Assembly: GCF_900143695.1 (NCBI RefSeq)
Contig: NZ_FRFE01000010.1
Coordinates: 1-64,000 of the forward strand
Length of the DNA stretch: 64,000 bases
Direction of reading: 5' to 3'
Source: Desulfopila aestuarii DSM 18488
GTDB lineage: Bacteria > Desulfobacterota > Desulfobulbia > Desulfobulbales > Desulfocapsaceae
Part shown: piece by piece, positions 53,306 through 62,801 of the stretch
Position numbering within the stretch: the stretch's first letter is position 1
Layout of the letters: every line of letters begins with the position of its first letter
The notes under the pieces: generated by a model
What the model was told of the DNA's origin: nothing
The model's database searches: none
What the model saw: the letters and a program-made list of their open reading frames with translations, nothing else
Translations under genes and position numbers: made by a program

Positions 53306-54481
53306 ATGAAAAAGACAGAAATAGACTATTGGATTACAGCGATGCTGGAATCCTATAACAACGTATCCGATCTCAATATAACAGTCGGCAAGACGTTGCA
53401 GGTTGAAGCTTCCGGCGAGCTTGTCCCCGTCAAGGTCCAGCCGCCGGTCGAGACCCTGACGCCTTTCCAGACGGAGGCGTTTGCTCTGAACCTCATTGGC
53501 AACAACCGTCGTCTGCTCCGCGATCTGCTGGAAAACGGCTCCTGCGATCTTTCATATTCCCTGGGGGATAAGGCCCGCTTCAGGGTGAATATTTTCACCC
53601 AAAAAGGCTATTTTACCACAATCCTTCGAAAGTTGGAAACACAAGTGCCGACCATTGAGTCGATGCATTTCCCCCCTGCTTTCGGTAAGATGGCGGCCGA
53701 GCTGAACGGTATGGTGATCTTCACCGGTGCAACCGGTTCCGGTAAGACAACCTCCCTTGCCGCGCTGCTCGATAGAGTGAACGACACCCGTCCGGTTCAT
53801 GTGGTGACGCTGGAAGACCCGATCGAATATGTGCATGGGCAGCGGCTGGCCACCTTTAATCAGCGGGAACTGGGTAACGACTTCAGCTCTTTTGCAATTG
53901 GGCTTCGAGCTGCTTTGCGGCAGGCCCCGAAAGTTATCCTGGTTGGTGAGATGCGTGATCGGGAAACCATGGAGATTGGCCTGTCCGCAGCGGAGACCGG
54001 CCATCTTGTTTTCTCGACGCTGCATACCATTGATGCCGGTCAGACCATCAACCGTATCCTTGGTATGTTCGAGCAGGAAGAGCAACCGCAGGTCCGGCAC
54101 CGCATGGTCGATACCATAAAATGGATCGTCAGTCAGCGGTTGCTGCCGAAAGTCGGCGGTGGTCGTGTGGCTGCCATGGAAATCCTGCGGACCAGTCTTC
54201 GTATCAAAGATCTTATACTCAACGGTGAGACCGAAGAGAAGACCTTCTACAATGTCATTAGAGAAGGGGCTACGCTGGAGATGCGGACGTTTGATCAGCA
54301 TATTCTCGAATTGTTCAGTCGCGGGATGATCACCGAAAAGACCGCCATGACCTATTGCTCACAGCGAAGTGAGATTACGCGGGGCCTTGATAAAATCAAG
54401 TCTGAGCGCGGTGAGGCTACCTCTACTCTCAGTGGTCTGGCCATGGAAGAAGAGGAAAATGAACAAGGATACTTTCGCTAA
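53306..54481 (+). CDS. PilT/PilU-family twitching ATPase
   Basis: 391 residues. A GspE/PilT-type hexameric ATPase with N-terminal PAS-like domain, Walker A GATGSGKTTSLAAL, Asp box VTLEDPIEYVHG, Walker B region LVGEMRDRETMEIGLSAAETGH and His box FSTLHT. It would retract type IV pili at the inner membrane. The extended acidic C-terminus resembles PilU more than PilT. AGGAG precedes the ATG. No other pilus gene is in the window; the next gene encodes a zinc-ribbon protein. Confidence 0.92.
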   Translation: MKKTEIDYWITAMLESYNNVSDLNITVGKTLQVEASGELVPVKVQPPVETLTPFQTEAFALNLIGNNRRLLRDLLENGSCDLSYSLGDKARFRVNIFTQKGYFTTILRKLETQVPTIESMHFPPAFGKMAAELNGMVIFTGATGSGKTTSLAALLDRVNDTRPVHVVTLEDPIEYVHGQRLATFNQRELGNDFSSFAIGLRAALRQAPKVILVGEMRDRETMEIGLSAAETGHLVFSTLHTIDAGQTINRILGMFEQEEQPQVRHRMVDTIKWIVSQRLLPKVGGGRVAAMEILRTSLRIKDLILNGETEEKTFYNVIREGATLEMRTFDQHILELFSRGMITEKTAMTYCSQRSEITRGLDKIKSERGEATSTLSGLAMEEEENEQGYFR

Positions 54482-54554
54482 TCCCTGATCGTTCGTTTGA
54501 GAACGCGGTGACGGGCTGGAATTTCTGAAAATCTCACGGGTAAAAGAGGCGATT

Positions 54555-55274
54555 ATGAACGTTAGCTGTCCCAAATGCGGTAAGCAGCTGAAGTTGAGTG
54601 ATAAGTTTAAGGAGAGTCTGAGGCAACTGAAACCGGATCAGAAGGCACGGGTTAAATGCATCCAGTGTGAAGAACCCTTTGCTCTTGACGCGTCTATGCT
54701 GAATGGCAATCAGGCTCCTGCCGCTCCGTCCGGTCCACAGCAGGTCGCTGCCGCGAGGCCCAGGAGGGTGGGGGTGAAGCCTCCTGAGCCGCCAGACGTA
54801 TCCTGGCTGAAGGAAGGGGTATTTGACGACCAGGAAGTGGTCGAGGAGATACCGCTGGCCCTCATACTTATTCCTGAGAATTGTGGTGCGGCAGATGTTA
54901 TTAAAGCAGTTGAGGCACTTGGCTACAGGGCCGAGGTCGCGACGTCTGCTGAGGCTGCTATCGAAAAAATGGAGTTTGTTAATTACTCCGGGGTTATTCA
55001 ACACAGCGAATTTGAGCCAGGCGGATTGAAAAAGTCTGCATTCCATGCATTTATGAATGCAATGAGTATGACCAAGAGGCGGTATATCTTCTATGTGCTG
55101 ATCGGCAAAGAGTTGCACACCCTTTATGACCTTGAGGCCTTGGCCTATTCGGCAAATATTGTCGTGAATGAAAAAGATGTGACCCATTTCGGCACAATTT
55201 TACGCAAAGCCATCCCGGAGTATGAGGCGTTGTTTGGACCATTGATGGAAGAACTGCGGGTACTCGGGCGATAG
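54555..55274 (+). CDS. Zinc-ribbon protein with receiver-like C-terminus
   Basis: 239 residues. The N-terminus is a zinc ribbon of the MJ0042 type (CPKCGKQL at 5-12, CIQCEEPF near 39). A Pro/Ala-rich linker (about 55-85) follows. The last 140 residues form an alpha/beta domain beginning ALILIPENCGAADVIKAVEALGY that reads like a receiver fold without its phospho-Asp. GAGG is five bases before the ATG. It is 73 bp downstream of the PilT-like gene, so a link to pilus control is possible but unproven. Confidence 0.75.
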   Translation: MNVSCPKCGKQLKLSDKFKESLRQLKPDQKARVKCIQCEEPFALDASMLNGNQAPAAPSGPQQVAAARPRRVGVKPPEPPDVSWLKEGVFDDQEVVEEIPLALILIPENCGAADVIKAVEALGYRAEVATSAEAAIEKMEFVNYSGVIQHSEFEPGGLKKSAFHAFMNAMSMTKRRYIFYVLIGKELHTLYDLEALAYSANIVVNEKDVTHFGTILRKAIPEYEALFGPLMEELRVLGR

Positions 55275-55706
55275 CATCCCCTTTACCACAGGCCTTTTTT
55301 ATTGTATGGTCGGACCCGGAAACGGCGCTGCGGAGAAAAAAGTGATCTTCGCGGCGATACACGAGGCAGCAAGAATAACAAGCGGTGCATGTCGCGCATG
55401 TACCGGATAGCAGTGTTCCCGCCAGATTATGCCCAACCTTTGAACAGGTTGTGTTGCGGCATGCCAAGTAAATCTCCTTCTGTCGCGCCGCCGGAAAGCG
55501 GAAAGTGCTTATTTTTTCTATTCACGCTGATGACTGATCTGTCGGCACATATATTTAATACTGTGCTACGAAGAGGAACGTTCAGATAATTGTTCAGCTT
55601 ACCTATTGGTTTTCGGCCTATTTGGTCACCACCGCAGTTGTCTGTTGCGTGGTCCAGGCCCATTCCCATCTGAGGCGATTTTGACATATCGCCAGAGGAA
55701 ACATTC
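55275..55706. other. Intergenic region before the helicase gene
   Basis: 432 bp without a supported gene; both strands are open only in short frames with no likeness to a family. A T-rich stretch near 55300 may end the zinc-ribbon gene transcript, though no good stem precedes it. GAGGAAA at 55693-55699 is the helicase ribosome site. Long leaders are common for RNA helicase genes. Confidence 0.4.
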
Positions 55707-57311
55707 ATGATGAAAGATTTTATTGTCCGGACCGGTCAGAAGATAACCCGTCTTGCCCGATCCGCCATTTTCGGCAACAGGAAGAGCGCGGAATCGTCTT
55801 CGGCCGAAACACCCCCGACGCAGATGGGTGGCAAAGACACCGGCAATGCACCGGTATCGACCGAACCTGCCACTCCTGCATCTGTCACGGCCGGCGCCGA
55901 AGAATCGGGAGTGACGGAGAAAAGAGAAAAACGAGAAAGGAAAAGGACGCGCGAGCCGCGCAAACCCGCCTGGAGTCTTGATGCATTCCAGGTGGTCCCG
56001 CGTGAAGGTGTTTCACGATTTCATGATTTCGAACTTCCGCTTTCCGTAATGCATGGTATTGCTGATCAGGAGTTCCAGTACTGCACTCCAATCCAGGAAA
56101 AAGCTCTGCCAACGGTGCTGGAAGGGCGGGATCTGGTTGGCAAGGCCAATACCGGGACCGGTAAGAGTGCCGTTTTTCTGATTGGTATATTTTCCAGGCT
56201 TCTCGGCGAAGGTGGCAGCCGCAGAAAAAAAGGTGCCCCCAGAGCCCTGGTAATGGCTCCGACCCGGGAGCTGGTTATTCAGATCGCCAAAGATGCGGCC
56301 AACCTTGGGAGGCACACCGGCTTACGGGTGCATGCCGTCTACGGTGGCGCCAGATATGAGGCCCAGATGAACGAGCTGCGCGAACGGATCGTTGATCTGG
56401 TGATTGCGACCCCGGGGCGGTTGATCGATTTTGCCAACAAAAATGTGATCTCCTTTAAAGAGTGCAAAATATTGGTCATTGATGAGGGCGATCGTATGCT
56501 TGATATGGGTTTCATCCCTGATATGCGAAGAATCATCGGTCGAATTCCGGCCAAGGAAGCGAGGCAGACCCTGCTGTTTTCTGCAACGCTTTCCGATGAT
56601 GTACGACGGCTCGCCTACCAATGGTGTGTCAAGCCGGAATATGTTGAGGCGGAATCGGAACAGGTATCTGTTGAGGCCATTCACCAGCGGGTTTATCTCG
56701 TAACCTCCGATGAAAAATTCCATGTGCTCTATAACCTCATCAAACAGCATCCCGATGACCGCATCATGGTTTTTGCCAATATGAAAAGCGATGTGCGTAA
56801 ACTGAGCGAGCGATTGCAGCGTTATGGTATTGAGTGCGCCCTGTTGTCGGGCGATGTGGCCCAGGACAAGCGGGAAAGCAGGCTTGAACGTTTTCGGGAC
56901 GGTAAGGTCAAGGTGCTGGTTGCCACCGATGTGGCTGGACGGGGTATTCATATTGAGGACATCAGCTACGTGGTCAACTTTACCCTGCCGTATGAGCCGG
57001 AGGATTATGTGCATCGGATAGGGCGCACCGGCCGCGCTGGCGCGGAAGGGGTTTCCATCAGTTTTGCCTGTGAGGAAGGCGCATTCGTCCTGCCTGAAAT
57101 CGAGGCTTTTATTGGTCGGTCGCTGGAGTGTGAAGTGCCGCCCGAAGAGCTGGTGGTAGTGCCGCCGGAACCGGCGGCGAGACCGGAGAGGCCGGTAGAG
57201 AAAAAGAACGTTCGTCGCCGCAGGCCCAATTCCGGCCGTAGGCGTTCTTCGAGTTCTTCCAGGTCACAGGGAAAAGGCGGTGGAGCAAAGACAAATGGTG
57301 GTCGCAGCTGA
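55707..57311 (+). CDS. DEAD-box-family ATP-dependent RNA helicase with DEGD motif (RhlB/RhlE-like)
   Basis: 534 residues. A Ser/Glu/Arg-rich N-terminal extension (about 110) precedes two RecA-like domains with Q motif (FQYCTPIQ), motif I ANTGTGKSA, Ia PTRELVIQ, motif II IDEGD (instead of DEAD), motif III SAT, motif VI HRIGRTGRAG. The C-terminal tail is basic with Arg and Ser runs, suited to RNA binding. Overall pattern resembles RhlB/RhlE. The ATG at 55707 or the next codon follows GAGGAAA. Its 3' end abuts the rhodanese lipoprotein gene. Confidence 0.93.
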   Translation: MMKDFIVRTGQKITRLARSAIFGNRKSAESSSAETPPTQMGGKDTGNAPVSTEPATPASVTAGAEESGVTEKREKRERKRTREPRKPAWSLDAFQVVPREGVSRFHDFELPLSVMHGIADQEFQYCTPIQEKALPTVLEGRDLVGKANTGTGKSAVFLIGIFSRLLGEGGSRRKKGAPRALVMAPTRELVIQIAKDAANLGRHTGLRVHAVYGGARYEAQMNELRERIVDLVIATPGRLIDFANKNVISFKECKILVIDEGDRMLDMGFIPDMRRIIGRIPAKEARQTLLFSATLSDDVRRLAYQWCVKPEYVEAESEQVSVEAIHQRVYLVTSDEKFHVLYNLIKQHPDDRIMVFANMKSDVRKLSERLQRYGIECALLSGDVAQDKRESRLERFRDGKVKVLVATDVAGRGIHIEDISYVVNFTLPYEPEDYVHRIGRTGRAGAEGVSISFACEEGAFVLPEIEAFIGRSLECEVPPEELVVVPPEPAARPERPVEKKNVRRRRPNSGRRRSSSSSRSQGKGGGAKTNGGRS

Positions 57312-57312
57312 T

Positions 57313-57789
57313 ATGAGAGTAATGGACAGGCTGAGGAGACTGGCGGGGCTCATTCTGAGTCTTGTTTTCCTGGCATACTTTACGGGTTGTTCGGAAGAAC
57401 CGGCCAGCCAGACGGTTTCAAATGACGGGACTGAGACGCAAGGTGAATCGGTTATTGCCGGACCGGAGTTCGCTTCTCTGCTTGCAGTTGAAGCCCAGGC
57501 ATTTCTTGCAAAAGAGCCCAATACTTTAATTGTCGATGTTCGGACCGAAGCCGAACGGGAGCAGCTACGCATTCCCGGTTCTGTTGCTGTTCCGCTGAAC
57601 GATATATTGCGAGGAGCGGCAGAATTGCCGAAAGATAAGCCGTTGCTGCTGGTTTGTGCGGTGGGGGGGCGGAGCTATGCCGCCGGCCTCTATCTTGCTC
57701 AGAAAAAGTATCCGAGAATCTATAATCTGCGGGGTGGCATCAGCGCCTGGCAAAAAGCCGGTCTGCCGCTTGAGTATGGTAAAAAGTGA
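57313..57789 (+). CDS. Single-domain rhodanese lipoprotein
   Basis: About 158 residues. A lipoprotein signal peptide ends at FTGC (Cys26), followed by a polar linker and one rhodanese domain (about 45-155): LIVDVRTEAEREQLRIPGS, active-site loop VCAVGGRSYAAG with catalytic Cys, and NLRGGISAWQKAGLP. It probably works as an envelope sulfurtransferase. Start could also be the ATG at 57322. It begins one base after the helicase stop and is cotranscribed. Confidence 0.87.
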   Translation: MRVMDRLRRLAGLILSLVFLAYFTGCSEEPASQTVSNDGTETQGESVIAGPEFASLLAVEAQAFLAKEPNTLIVDVRTEAEREQLRIPGSVAVPLNDILRGAAELPKDKPLLLVCAVGGRSYAAGLYLAQKKYPRIYNLRGGISAWQKAGLPLEYGKK

Positions 57790-58154
57790 GGCGTCGGATC
57801 GCCTTGGTACGTAGATTTTCGTTATTCACAGGGGTGGCCTGGTCGATCCGGAGATTGACATGTCGATTTTTGGCTGTTGACAAATGAAGTGCTTGTCCTC
57901 TGGTTGATTTTTTGGTAAGAAGTGATGTTTACCGGTTTTGTGAAAAAGCGACCAAAGCCGACTGTTGAATTTCGTAAGGTGTTGCATTACCGTTTCAGTC
58001 TTGTAAAACGACAAGCATGTTGCGGCAATGTACACGTTACAGGTCCGGAAGAAATCGTTCATCTGGCAGCTAACAGCGTAACCGTGGTGGCAGAGAGCCT
58101 CCACACAACAACCTTAACCGCGTAGCCCTCGGTCTACCACAAGAGTAAATCCAC
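57790..58154. other. Intergenic region before rpsA
   Basis: 365 bp. No convincing gene on either strand. It must contain the rpsA promoter and leader. A TTGACA hexamer occurs at about 57877, but no matching -10 box was seen. The rpsA start lacks a good Shine-Dalgarno, which is usual for S1 genes and fits S1 autoregulation. Confidence 0.4.
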
Positions 58155-59882
58155 ATGACAGCCGAATTCAAACAATCAGAACAGAACAGTGGCGAAGAGT
58201 TGAGCTTTGCAGAACTCTTTGAAATGGAAGAAAACAGCACAGTCGTTGCTGTTGGTGATGTTGCCATCGGAACCATCATCGGTACCGAAGATGACTATTA
58301 CCTTGTCGATGTGGGTGACAAGGCAGAGAGTTATATCGCCAGATCCGAGTTCCGCCTTGATGCTGACAGGGAGATCACAATTGGTGACACCTTCGAGGTG
58401 TTTGTGGAACGCCGTAAGGATGAAGGCGGGCTCCTGCTCTCTAGAGAAAAGGCCATTGCTATAAAGGTTTGGGAAGATATTGCCAAGATCCAGGAAGACG
58501 ACGGCACCATCGAAGGCAAGATCGAGAGCCGCGTCAAGGGCGGTATGTCTGTCGATATCGGTGTTCCTGCATTCCTGCCTTACTCACAGATCGATCTGCG
58601 TCCGGTCAAAGACCTTGATGCTCTCATTGGTGAGTCATATGAATTCAAGATCCTGAAGTTCAACAAGAAGCGCAATAACGTTGTTATCTCCCGTCGGGCA
58701 ATCCTTGAGGAAGAACGCAACAAACTTCGCGAAGAGATGCGTTCCAAACTCCAGGAGAATCAGATTATTTCCGGCGCTATCACCAATATCACCGACTATG
58801 GTCTGTTCATCGATATGGGCGGCATGGACGGTCTCTGTCATATCACCGACCTCTCCTGGGGCCGTGTTTCCCATCCGGCCAAGATGTACAAGGTTGGCCA
58901 GGAAGTCGAGGTCAAGGTCCTTAAGTACGACAGGGACAACGACCGCGTTTCCCTTGGTATCAAGCAGCTGCGCGAAGATCCGTGGGCTACCGTCGTTGAG
59001 CGTTACCCGTTAAACGAGAAGACCACCGGCAAGGTTGTTTCCATTACCGATTACGGTGTGTTTGTCGAGCTGGAGGAGGGCGTCGAGGGCCTTATCCATG
59101 TCAGCGAGATGACCTGGTCCAAGAAGCCGCGTCATCCTTCCAAAATGGTCTCCGTTGGCGACGACGTCGAGGTCATGGTGCTGAACATCGAGCCGGAGAC
59201 CAAGCGTATCTCGCTCGGCATGAAGCAGCTTCAGCCTAATCCGTGGGATCTCGTTACCGAGAACTACCCGGTTGGTTCCATCATCGAGGGCAAGATCAAG
59301 AACATTACCGACTTCGGTGTCTTCATTGGTATTGAGGAAGGGATTGACGGTCTTATCCATGTTTCCGATCTTTCCTGGACTGAGCGGATCAAACATCCGT
59401 CCGAGAAATTCTCCAAAGGCGAGACCATCCAGGCAGTTGTCCTGAAGATCGATCGCGACAACGAGCGCTTCTCTCTGGGCGTCAAGCAGCTGGTTCCTGA
59501 TCCGTGGCAGGCGGCCTACAACAAGTACCCGTCCGGCACTGTTGTGGAAGGTGAGATCACCAACGTTACCGACTTCGGCGTGTTCGTGAAGCTCGAGGAA
59601 GGAATCGAAGGTCTGGTGCACGTTTCAGAACTTAGCAAAGACAAGGTCAAGACCCCGGTCGGCATGTATCAGGTTGGCGATATTCTGAAGGCCATCGTCA
59701 TCAACGTCTCTTCCAAGGATCGTAAGATCGGCCTGTCCGTCAAGACCCTTGAGGGCGACGGTGAAGCAGGTGCTGCGGAGTCGTATTCTGCAGACAGCTC
59801 CGTCAGTGACAGTGCTCCTTCCACCTTCGGCGATCTGCTGAAGGCTGCGGCCGAAAGCGGCAACGGCTCGGGGGAAGAGTAA
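58155..59882 (+). CDS. rpsA: 30S ribosomal protein S1
   Basis: 575 residues with six S1 RNA-binding domains. Domains 1 and 2 (about 30-185) are divergent and attach S1 to the ribosome; domains 3-6 (about 200-535) are near-identical repeats with the core GxVxxITDYGxFVxLxEGxEGLxHxSE. It brings mRNA to the 30S subunit. A short acidic Ser-rich tail follows. A terminator and an IHF/HU-type gene lie downstream, the rpsA-ihfB order also seen in gammaproteobacteria. Confidence 0.98.
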   Translation: MTAEFKQSEQNSGEELSFAELFEMEENSTVVAVGDVAIGTIIGTEDDYYLVDVGDKAESYIARSEFRLDADREITIGDTFEVFVERRKDEGGLLLSREKAIAIKVWEDIAKIQEDDGTIEGKIESRVKGGMSVDIGVPAFLPYSQIDLRPVKDLDALIGESYEFKILKFNKKRNNVVISRRAILEEERNKLREEMRSKLQENQIISGAITNITDYGLFIDMGGMDGLCHITDLSWGRVSHPAKMYKVGQEVEVKVLKYDRDNDRVSLGIKQLREDPWATVVERYPLNEKTTGKVVSITDYGVFVELEEGVEGLIHVSEMTWSKKPRHPSKMVSVGDDVEVMVLNIEPETKRISLGMKQLQPNPWDLVTENYPVGSIIEGKIKNITDFGVFIGIEEGIDGLIHVSDLSWTERIKHPSEKFSKGETIQAVVLKIDRDNERFSLGVKQLVPDPWQAAYNKYPSGTVVEGEITNVTDFGVFVKLEEGIEGLVHVSELSKDKVKTPVGMYQVGDILKAIVINVSSKDRKIGLSVKTLEGDGEAGAAESYSADSSVSDSAPSTFGDLLKAAAESGNGSGEE

Positions 59883-59918
59883 GTCTATCTGCTAGAAGGC
59901 TGGTAGAGCTTGAACTTC

Positions 59919-59962
59919 AAGGTTGTCTTGCCGGTACGTTTCAGGCAGGACAACCTTTTTTT
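59919..59962 (+). terminator. Terminator between rpsA and the IHF/HU gene
   Basis: AAGGTTGTCTTGCC pairs with GGCAGGACAACCTT (one G-T pair), followed by seven T. It should end most rpsA transcripts before the IHF/HU gene. Confidence 0.92.
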
Positions 59963-60019
59963 ATACATAAGAACTATCCGGAACCCTATGCGGGTCCGTT
60001 ACATATAGAAGGCGAAGAG

Positions 60020-60304
60020 ATGCTGAAAAAAGATATTGTTAATATTGTCAGCGACCAGCTCTCCATGCAGAAGCAGGATGTGAGCGTGGCGGTAGATATA
60101 ATTCTTGATACTATGGCGGGAGCGCTCCAGGACGATCGTCGCATCGAACTGCGCGGCTACGGCAGTTTCTCGGTGCGTCAGCGTAAGCCGAGATGCACCA
60201 AAAACCCCCGCACCGGCAAAATGATGGATATTCCAGTGCGGAATACCCTTCATTTCACCATGAGCAAATCCTTAAAAGAGGCGTTGATCAGCGAAAAGGG
60301 GTGA
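60020..60304 (+). CDS. ihfB: IHF/HU-family DNA-bending protein (IHF beta-like)
   Basis: 94 residues. It has the family beginning LKKDIVNIVSDQL, a core RRIELRGYGSFSVRQRKPR, and the DNA-inserting arm CTKNPRTGKMMDIPVRNTLHF with its conserved Pro. The length, the RIELRGYGSF form and the location after rpsA favour IHF beta over HU. IHF-assisted looping would also suit the sigma-54 promoter seen near 17973. The last 17 nt overlap the convergent Sua5/YrdC gene. Confidence 0.88.
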   Translation: MLKKDIVNIVSDQLSMQKQDVSVAVDIILDTMAGALQDDRRIELRGYGSFSVRQRKPRCTKNPRTGKMMDIPVRNTLHFTMSKSLKEALISEKG

Positions 60305-60896
60305 CATCCCCTTTCCCCTCGCGGAGGATGACCGGATAATCACCGGTCAGGTCGATAACGGAGGACGGATCGGAGACGATAATTCCTCCGTCGATGACCA
60401 GATCGACCCGATTACCCAGCAGCTGCTCGATGTCGTAGGGATCTGCCGGCGGTGGTGCATCCTCCGCCGGCAAACTGGTATTAACCAGGGGATTGCCAAG
60501 GGTTTCAATCAGCAGCTGGCTGATGGGATTGTCGGGGACCCGGATGCCCACCGTTTTCTGCTTGGTGATCATGACGTTTGGCACCACCTTGGTGCCGGGT
60601 AGAACGAAGGTGTACGGTCCGGGCAGCCGTTTCTTGAGCAACCTGTAGGCGGTGTTCGAGACGTGGGCGTAGTTGCTGATGTGCGTCAGGTCTGAACAGA
60701 TAAACGAAAACGGCTTATGCTTTGGCCGATGCTTGATCAATGACACCTGTTTGATCGCCTTAGGGTTGAAGATGTCGCAGCCGATGCCATAGCCGGTGTC
60801 GGTGGGATAGCAGATCACACCACCGCTTTTCAGTCTGTCGACAACCTGCTGAATCAGGCGGAGCTGAGGGTTGTGGGGATTGATTTCCAGTAGCAT
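60288..60896 (-). CDS. Sua5/YciO/YrdC-family protein
   Basis: 202 residues. It has the family core GGVICYPTDTGYGIGCDIFN, the KHRPKHKPFSFICSD block and VGIRVPDNPISQLL. TsaC/YrdC proteins form threonylcarbamoyl-AMP for the t6A modification of tRNA. This sequence is closest in outline to the YciO/L-threonylcarbamoyladenylate-synthase-like branch, so the exact role is left open. It ends inside the ihfB-like coding region on the other strand. Confidence 0.9.
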   Translation of the reverse strand: MLLEINPHNPQLRLIQQVVDRLKSGGVICYPTDTGYGIGCDIFNPKAIKQVSLIKHRPKHKPFSFICSDLTHISNYAHVSNTAYRLLKKRLPGPYTFVLPGTKVVPNVMITKQKTVGIRVPDNPISQLLIETLGNPLVNTSLPAEDAPPPADPYDIEQLLGNRVDLVIDGGIIVSDPSSVIDLTGDYPVILREGKGDVTPFR

Positions 60897-61260
60897 TGTT
60901 GTGATATCCTTATCGGCGTCAGGTATGTCCGGAATCGCCGTGATGTGAAAATTGCCTATTGTGAAAAACGTGAAGCCTGCACTGTGTCGAGGAAACGGGC
61001 CGTCAGGTCACCCTTTCATGATGCTGAGGATGTAACGATCCGACCGTGATGCGATCTGTAAATCGCACGGTGGTTCCTCCACCGTCTTCGAACTGCTCTA
61101 CCCTGTATAAATTACAACATTTGGCGTAAAATGGTATGGATGCGATGGCATTTACTGACTGATTTTTTGGTAGAGAGACATTGCCATTTTTCCGGTCGTA
61201 CCCACCGGTATCCATATATGTATTGCATTTGTGACACATTTCCTGAAAAAAGGAGGGACT
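60897..61260. other. Divergent control region and guaB leader
   Basis: 364 bp between the divergent Sua5/YrdC and guaB genes. Two adjacent hairpins lie at 61051-61085: GCGAT/ATCGC and the perfect ACGGTGG/CCACCGT with a 5-base loop. They do not match a purine or preQ1 riboswitch pattern I can recognise. AAAGGAGG at 61250-61257 is the guaB ribosome site. Confidence 0.45.
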
Positions 61261-62724
61261 ATGTTACCAGATAATATTGAAACAGCACTTACTTTTGATG
61301 ATTTACTCCTTGTTCCATCGGCATCTGAAGTCCTTCCCAACGAAGTTTCACTGGCGACTCAGCTTACCCAGACCATTACCCTGAACACGCCGCTGGTCAG
61401 TTCGGCCATGGATACCGTTACCGAATACCGCACCGCCATTGCCATGGCGCGTGAGGGCGGAATCGGCATTATCCACAAGAACATGACCATTGAGCAGCAG
61501 GCAATTGAGGTCGAGCGGGTAAAGAAATCGGAGTCGGGTATGATCATTGATCCGATTACCGTCAATAAGGATCAGTCGGTCAGTGAAGTCCAGGAAATCA
61601 TGGCGACCTATAAGATTTCCGGTCTACCGGTGCTGCATGAAGGCAAGTTGGTGGGTATCGTTACCAACCGTGACCTGCGCTTTGTTTCCGATAATGACCT
61701 TCGGGTCGCCGATGTCATGACCAGCAAAAACCTGGTGACCGCCAAGGTTGGCATTACTCTGGAGCATTCTAAAGCGCTGCTTCACGAGCATCGCATCGAA
61801 AAATTGCTGGTTGTTGATGAAAGTGGCGGTTTGAAAGGTCTCATTACCATCAAGGATCTTGAAAAAATCAAGAAATATCCTTTGGCGGCAAAAGACAGTT
61901 TCGGTCGTTTGCTGGTTGGTGCGGCACTTGGGGTCGGTGTCAACATTGAGGCACATACCGAGCGGTTGTTGAAGGCCGGTGTTGATGTCGTGGTCATTGA
62001 TTCCGCCCATGGTCATTCCCGAGGTGTCATCAGAGCCGTAGAGCAGGTTCGATCCGCTTTTCCGAATCTGCAGATCATCGCCGGTAACGTCGCCACTGAA
62101 GAGGCGGCTGAAGACCTGATCAGGGCCGGTGTCAATGCTGTAAAGGTTGGTGTTGGTCCCGGTTCCATCTGTACAACCAGAATTGTCGCCGGTATCGGCG
62201 TGCCGCAGATGACTGCTATCAAAAACACCGTCAAGGCTGGCAACCGGCACGGAGTGCCGATTATCGCCGACGGCGGCGTCAAGCATTCCGGCGATCTTAC
62301 CAAGGCAATTGGCGGCGGCGCGTCCACCGTCATGATCGGCTCCCTTTTTGCCGGAACCGACGAGACTCCGGGTGAAACATTCCTCTATCAGGGCCGGACC
62401 TACAAGGGCTATCGCGGAATGGGTTCTCTTGGCGCCATGTCCCAGGGGTCGTCTGACCGCTATTTTCAGGAGAACGTCAGCGCTACTTCCAAACTGGTAC
62501 CCGAAGGTATCGAGGGTAAAGTGCCGTACCGTGGACCGATCACCTCGGTGATCTATCAACTGCTGGGAGGGTTGCGCTCCGGCATGGGATATGTGGGCGC
62601 TGGCACCATCGCCGATCTGCATAAGAAGGCAAAGTTTGTCCGCATCTCTGCCGCAGGCTTACGCGAGTCCCATGTCCATGACGTTATTATCACCAAGGAA
62701 GCACCCAACTACCGCATGGCCTGA
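61261..62724 (+). CDS. guaB: Inosine-5'-monophosphate dehydrogenase (GuaB)
   Basis: 487 residues. The start [17 protein letters not shown], two CBS domains inserted at about 95-205, the loop [11 protein letters not shown] with catalytic Cys near 302, and the flap region [11 protein letters not shown] identify IMP dehydrogenase, which converts IMP to XMP. The ATG at 61261 follows AAAGGAGG; an in-frame start ten codons upstream lacks such a site. guaA follows after 77 bp in the same direction. Confidence 0.98.
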   Translation: MLPDNIETALTFDDLLLVPSASEVLPNEVSLATQLTQTITLNTPLVSSAMDTVTEYRTAIAMAREGGIGIIHKNMTIEQQAIEVERVKKSESGMIIDPITVNKDQSVSEVQEIMATYKISGLPVLHEGKLVGIVTNRDLRFVSDNDLRVADVMTSKNLVTAKVGITLEHSKALLHEHRIEKLLVVDESGGLKGLITIKDLEKIKKYPLAAKDSFGRLLVGAALGVGVNIEAHTERLLKAGVDVVVIDSAHGHSRGVIRAVEQVRSAFPNLQIIAGNVATEEAAEDLIRAGVNAVKVGVGPGSICTTRIVAGIGVPQMTAIKNTVKAGNRHGVPIIADGGVKHSGDLTKAIGGGASTVMIGSLFAGTDETPGETFLYQGRTYKGYRGMGSLGAMSQGSSDRYFQENVSATSKLVPEGIEGKVPYRGPITSVIYQLLGGLRSGMGYVGAGTIADLHKKAKFVRISAAGLRESHVHDVIITKEAPNYRMA

Positions 62725-62738
62725 TACGAGCCGATTGA

Positions 62739-62776
62739 GGCGGCGGTAAGGCTTCTATGGCCACGCCGCCGTTTTG
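62739..62776 (+). terminator. Weak terminator-like hairpin between guaB and guaA
   Basis: GGCGGCG (62739-62745) pairs with CGCCGCC (62764-62770), followed by GTTTTGC. The short T tract makes it a weak or partial terminator; guaA probably still receives read-through transcription. Confidence 0.5.
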
Positions 62777-62801
62777 CAACACGTACCGAGAGAGCATATC
62801 A

